This document shows, one piece after another, positions 5,010-6,347 of a DNA stretch of 6,347 nucleotides. Within the stretch, counting starts at the first letter, position 1; the number at the start of each line of letters is the position of its first letter. The notes under the pieces were generated by a model. The model was given only the letters and a program-made list of their open reading frames with translations, was not told the origin of the DNA and made no database searches. Position numbers and translations under genes: made by a program. Origin of the DNA: JASFEQ01 sp050122535 (GTDB lineage Bacteria > Desulfobacterota > DSM-4660 > Desulfatiglandales > HGW-15); assembly GCA_050122535.1 (NCBI GenBank), contig JASFIT010000277.1:1-6347 (forward strand), given 5' to 3'.

Positions 5010-5038
5010 TTGACAAATACGCTGATTTTTGTTAATAT
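5010..5038 (+). promoter_or_regulatory. Promoter of the small secreted-protein gene
   Basis: TTGACA (5010-5015), a 17-base spacer and TAATAT (5033-5038) make a plausible sigma70 promoter. Transcription would start near 5045, giving a leader of about 105 bases before the start codon at 5151. Confidence 0.6.
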
Positions 5039-5056
5039 TTTCAATAAGTTGAAAAT
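5037..5056. promoter_or_regulatory. Palindrome over the expected transcription start
   Basis: ATTTTCAA-TAAG-TTGAAAAT is a perfect 8-bp-arm inverted repeat overlapping the end of the -10 element and the expected +1 position, the classic place for a repressor operator. The binding protein is unknown. Confidence 0.45.
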
Positions 5057-5069
5057 CTTGTTGAACTAG

Positions 5070-5079
5070 AAGGAGGTGA
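5070..5079 (+). promoter_or_regulatory. Full Shine-Dalgarno sequence without a start codon
   Basis: AAGGAGGTGA is a near-complete anti-16S match, but no ATG, GTG or TTG follows at a usable distance. It lies in the leader, 70 bases before the true start of the secreted-protein gene, which has its own weaker GGAG (5139-5142). It may be a ribosome standby site, the relic of a lost leader gene, or chance. Confidence 0.35.
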
Positions 5080-5150
5080 GGTTTTACTCTTTATACCCTC
5101 TAACAACTAGTTTTTAAGGACATATACCAAATTGAAACGGAGATAATAGA

Positions 5151-5543
5151 ATGAAAATGACGTCATCTACAACCAAAGTACTGATTTCAATTATAATGGC
5201 TCTCTCGCTAGTGTATGGAGCTGAGTCTCTAGTAGGAAAGGCAGTTGCCTGCGAACTCGCAGAGCAAGGGTGGGAAATCCCTGACTTAGAGGGATTGAAA
5301 GCTGAACTTGAAGAAACTAGAGAACAAAAGGGCAAAAAATATAAGACGGAAGCGTTCATCCTCAACAATACTCTATTTGTTGGGAGATTAAGCTGTGAAG
5401 GGAATGTATTTACTTATGTTTTCGATGAAAATATTGATGGAAAAATTGACTTTTGGATAGTTGATGGCGATGGAGACGGAATATTTGAAACCTTGTGTTA
5501 TCCTGATGATGAAGCTATCATACCAGAATGGGTGAAAAAATGA
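5151..5543 (+). CDS. Small secreted protein with acidic calcium-loop-like repeats (130 aa)
   Basis: No family is recognised. Residues 1-24 form a signal peptide: a Lys near the start, a hydrophobic core VLISIIMALSLVY, and a likely cleavage after Gly23 or Ala24, so the mature protein of about 106 residues is exported. A charged helix (about 46-66) is followed by two strand-rich units. The end contains FDENIDGKIDFWI and VDGDGDGIFETL, two tandem Asp-rich loops with the D-x-(N/D)-x-D-G spacing seen in EF-hand-like, dockerin or thrombospondin type 3 repeats, suggesting calcium binding. Cys34, Cys81 and Cys116 are present; AVAC around Cys34 is too far from the hydrophobic core to be a lipobox. ATG 5151 is chosen because GGAG lies 8 bases before it. 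It has its own promoter and stands alone. Confidence 0.8.
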   Translation: MKMTSSTTKVLISIIMALSLVYGAESLVGKAVACELAEQGWEIPDLEGLKAELEETREQKGKKYKTEAFILNNTLFVGRLSCEGNVFTYVFDENIDGKIDFWIVDGDGDGIFETLCYPDDEAIIPEWVKK

Positions 5544-5600
5544 AGCTTTGACAAAAGCTATGATTTCCGCTACTTGTTACTCAGGTTAGGAAATGATTAT

Positions 5601-5657
5601 TAACGCTTAGTCGGGGGCGTTATGGAATATGGAACAAGACCCAATTTCTCAGTGTGA
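5601..5657 (+). other. Leader hairpin and 11-codon frame entering a terminator
   Basis: TAACGC and GCGTTA (5601-5622) form a 6-bp hairpin with a 10-base G-rich loop. An ATG at 5622, just after GGGGG, opens an 11-residue frame, MEYGTRPNFSV, whose TGA (5655-5657) lies inside the following terminator stem. The arrangement resembles a leader peptide of an attenuator, but the composition points to no specific amino acid and the frame may be chance. Confidence 0.25.
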
Positions 5658-5677
5658 GAGGTTGGGTTTTGTTTTTA
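5636..5677 (+). terminator. Strong intrinsic terminator or attenuator before the membrane-protein gene
   Basis: From 5636 to 5670 the sequence folds into a 16-bp stem with a GTG loop (three G-T pairs, otherwise Watson-Crick), followed by GTTTTTAG. It may end the transcript of the secreted-protein gene. However, its T-tract ends only 13 bases before the ATG of the next gene, whose Shine-Dalgarno (AGAAGGG) starts at once after it. Either the next gene is expressed by read-through or controlled antitermination, or its promoter is very unusual. Confidence 0.75.
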
Positions 5678-5690
5678 GAAGGGTTATGCC

Positions 5691-6289
5691 ATGAGCCTTG
5701 AAAGTCTTGGCATATGGAACCAGGCCATACGTTTTCATATTAGGAATTGGAGCAAGCTAATCCCGGTCTTTACACTCTTAGTCATTCCTGTCCTAACAGA
5801 CGCATTGCATAGCCTTCTCATCAAGCACGAGATCGAAAGCGTTGAGGTATCACCATTGCAGGCTGTTAAACAGGTATGGAGGCTTATTCCGTCTCTACTC
5901 GGGATAAAGCTTTATTTTGAGTGTGCTGCTTTCTTATGGGGCTTTGTTCCGATCTATGGAATTATTCAGGGTGTAAAGCACAGGAAGTACTGGGCCATGG
6001 GCTCTAACGTACTTATCTTCGAGAACCTTTCTGGAGATACAGCTCGTGAGCGCTGTCGAGAATTAGTAGAAAGGTTTCAGGTGGCATAGGAGTCAGGACT
6101 CTAATCACTATCCCTGCGCTGCTAGTGACTGTATTCTTGATTCTATGGGCTGTAAACGCAGGTTTTGTTGAGGCCCATACTACATATGGAACCTGGGTTC
6201 TTGTTCTGTTGGTTTTTTGGATAATTATTCCAGCATCTGCAGCTGTAAACACATTTTTTTATATAAAAGTGAAAGCATCTGAAGAGTAG
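5691..6289 (+). pseudogene. Four-helix membrane protein gene broken by a frameshift
   Basis: The first frame (5691-6089, 132 residues, AGAAGGG 7 bases before the ATG) has membrane segments near residues 22-44 and 68-95, then a soluble part ending LSGDTARERCRELVERF. It stops at TAG 6087-6089. The frame shifted by -1 is open from about 6050 and continues without its own start codon as GGIGVRTLITIPALLVTVFL, with two more hydrophobic segments, to TAG 6287-6289 (tail FFYIKVKASEE). Joined between 6050 and 6088, the two parts give a plausible protein of about 198 residues with four membrane segments. No slippery heptamer is seen, so a lost base (or a sequencing error) is likelier than programmed frameshifting. 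The family is not recognised. Confidence 0.65.
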
Positions 6290-6347
6290 ATTGGCCCCAA
6301 AAAGTTTCAACTTATCCCCATACTGGCAAGCTGAGAAAGAAGCTAAA

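Noticed and set aside
5151..5255. Lipoprotein signal using Cys34 of the secreted protein
   Set aside because: The AVAC motif is a poor lipobox and lies about 12 residues past the hydrophobic core; signal peptidase I cleavage near residue 23 fits better.
4971..5615. 10-base repeat CTTAGTCGGG at 4971-4980 and 5606-5615
   Set aside because: Many 10-mer repeats are expected by chance, and the contexts differ.

Overview
The window looks like accessory bacterial DNA. It is AT-leaning overall, with one conspicuously GC-richer gene, the fic gene, in the middle. The broken transposase is of the REP-associated Y1 type with a DnaA-domain-IV-like C-terminus. It sits beside other decayed mobile DNA and a CBS-domain scrap, a mix often seen in Desulfobacterota (the former Deltaproteobacteria). 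That assignment is an inference; no marker gene is present to fix the taxonomy.

Layout. (1) Positions 1-1403, minus strand: a tight three-gene operon. It holds a 65-residue ribbon-helix-helix-like protein, a 266-residue hydrophilic helical protein of unknown function that overlaps it by ATGA, and a second ribbon-helix-helix (CopG/Arc-like) protein that runs off the left edge. (2) 1404-1877: non-coding, with a possible attachment-site copy (1624-1635) and a MITE-like element bounded by imperfect 27-bp inverted repeats (1651-1840). (3) 1916-3202, minus strand: an intact 428-residue Fic-family protein with an N-terminal winged helix but no catalytic histidine. It has a good sigma70-type promoter and several copies of an ATCGTTTCA-type operator spread over about 210 bp upstream. 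(4) 3415-3873: non-coding and hairpin-rich. (5) 3874-4447: a 5'-truncated, nonsense-mutated Y1 transposase on the minus strand abutting a fragment of a CBS domain on the plus strand. (6) 4571-4737: a tRNA 3'-end-like attachment region with stacked hairpins, an intrinsic terminator and tandem TTGGGGTAC repeats, but no integrase gene. (7) 4738-5150: leader DNA with a promoter and palindrome. (8) 5151-5543: a small secreted protein with acidic, calcium-loop-like repeats. (9) 5636-5677: a strong intrinsic terminator placed immediately before a four-helix membrane protein gene (5691-6289) that is broken by a frameshift.

The most interesting larger pattern is that the last 12 bases of the tRNA-like 3' end (TTGGGACTACCA, 4658-4669) recur in direct orientation at 1624-1635. 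They would frame a segment of about 3 kb containing the Fic gene and its operator array. The segment could be the remains of an integrative island whose recombinase is lost or lies elsewhere. Within it, the Fic protein with its winged helix and repeated palindromes is the best candidate for a self-regulated accessory system. The left-hand operon with two ribbon-helix-helix proteins around an unknown protein is the second.
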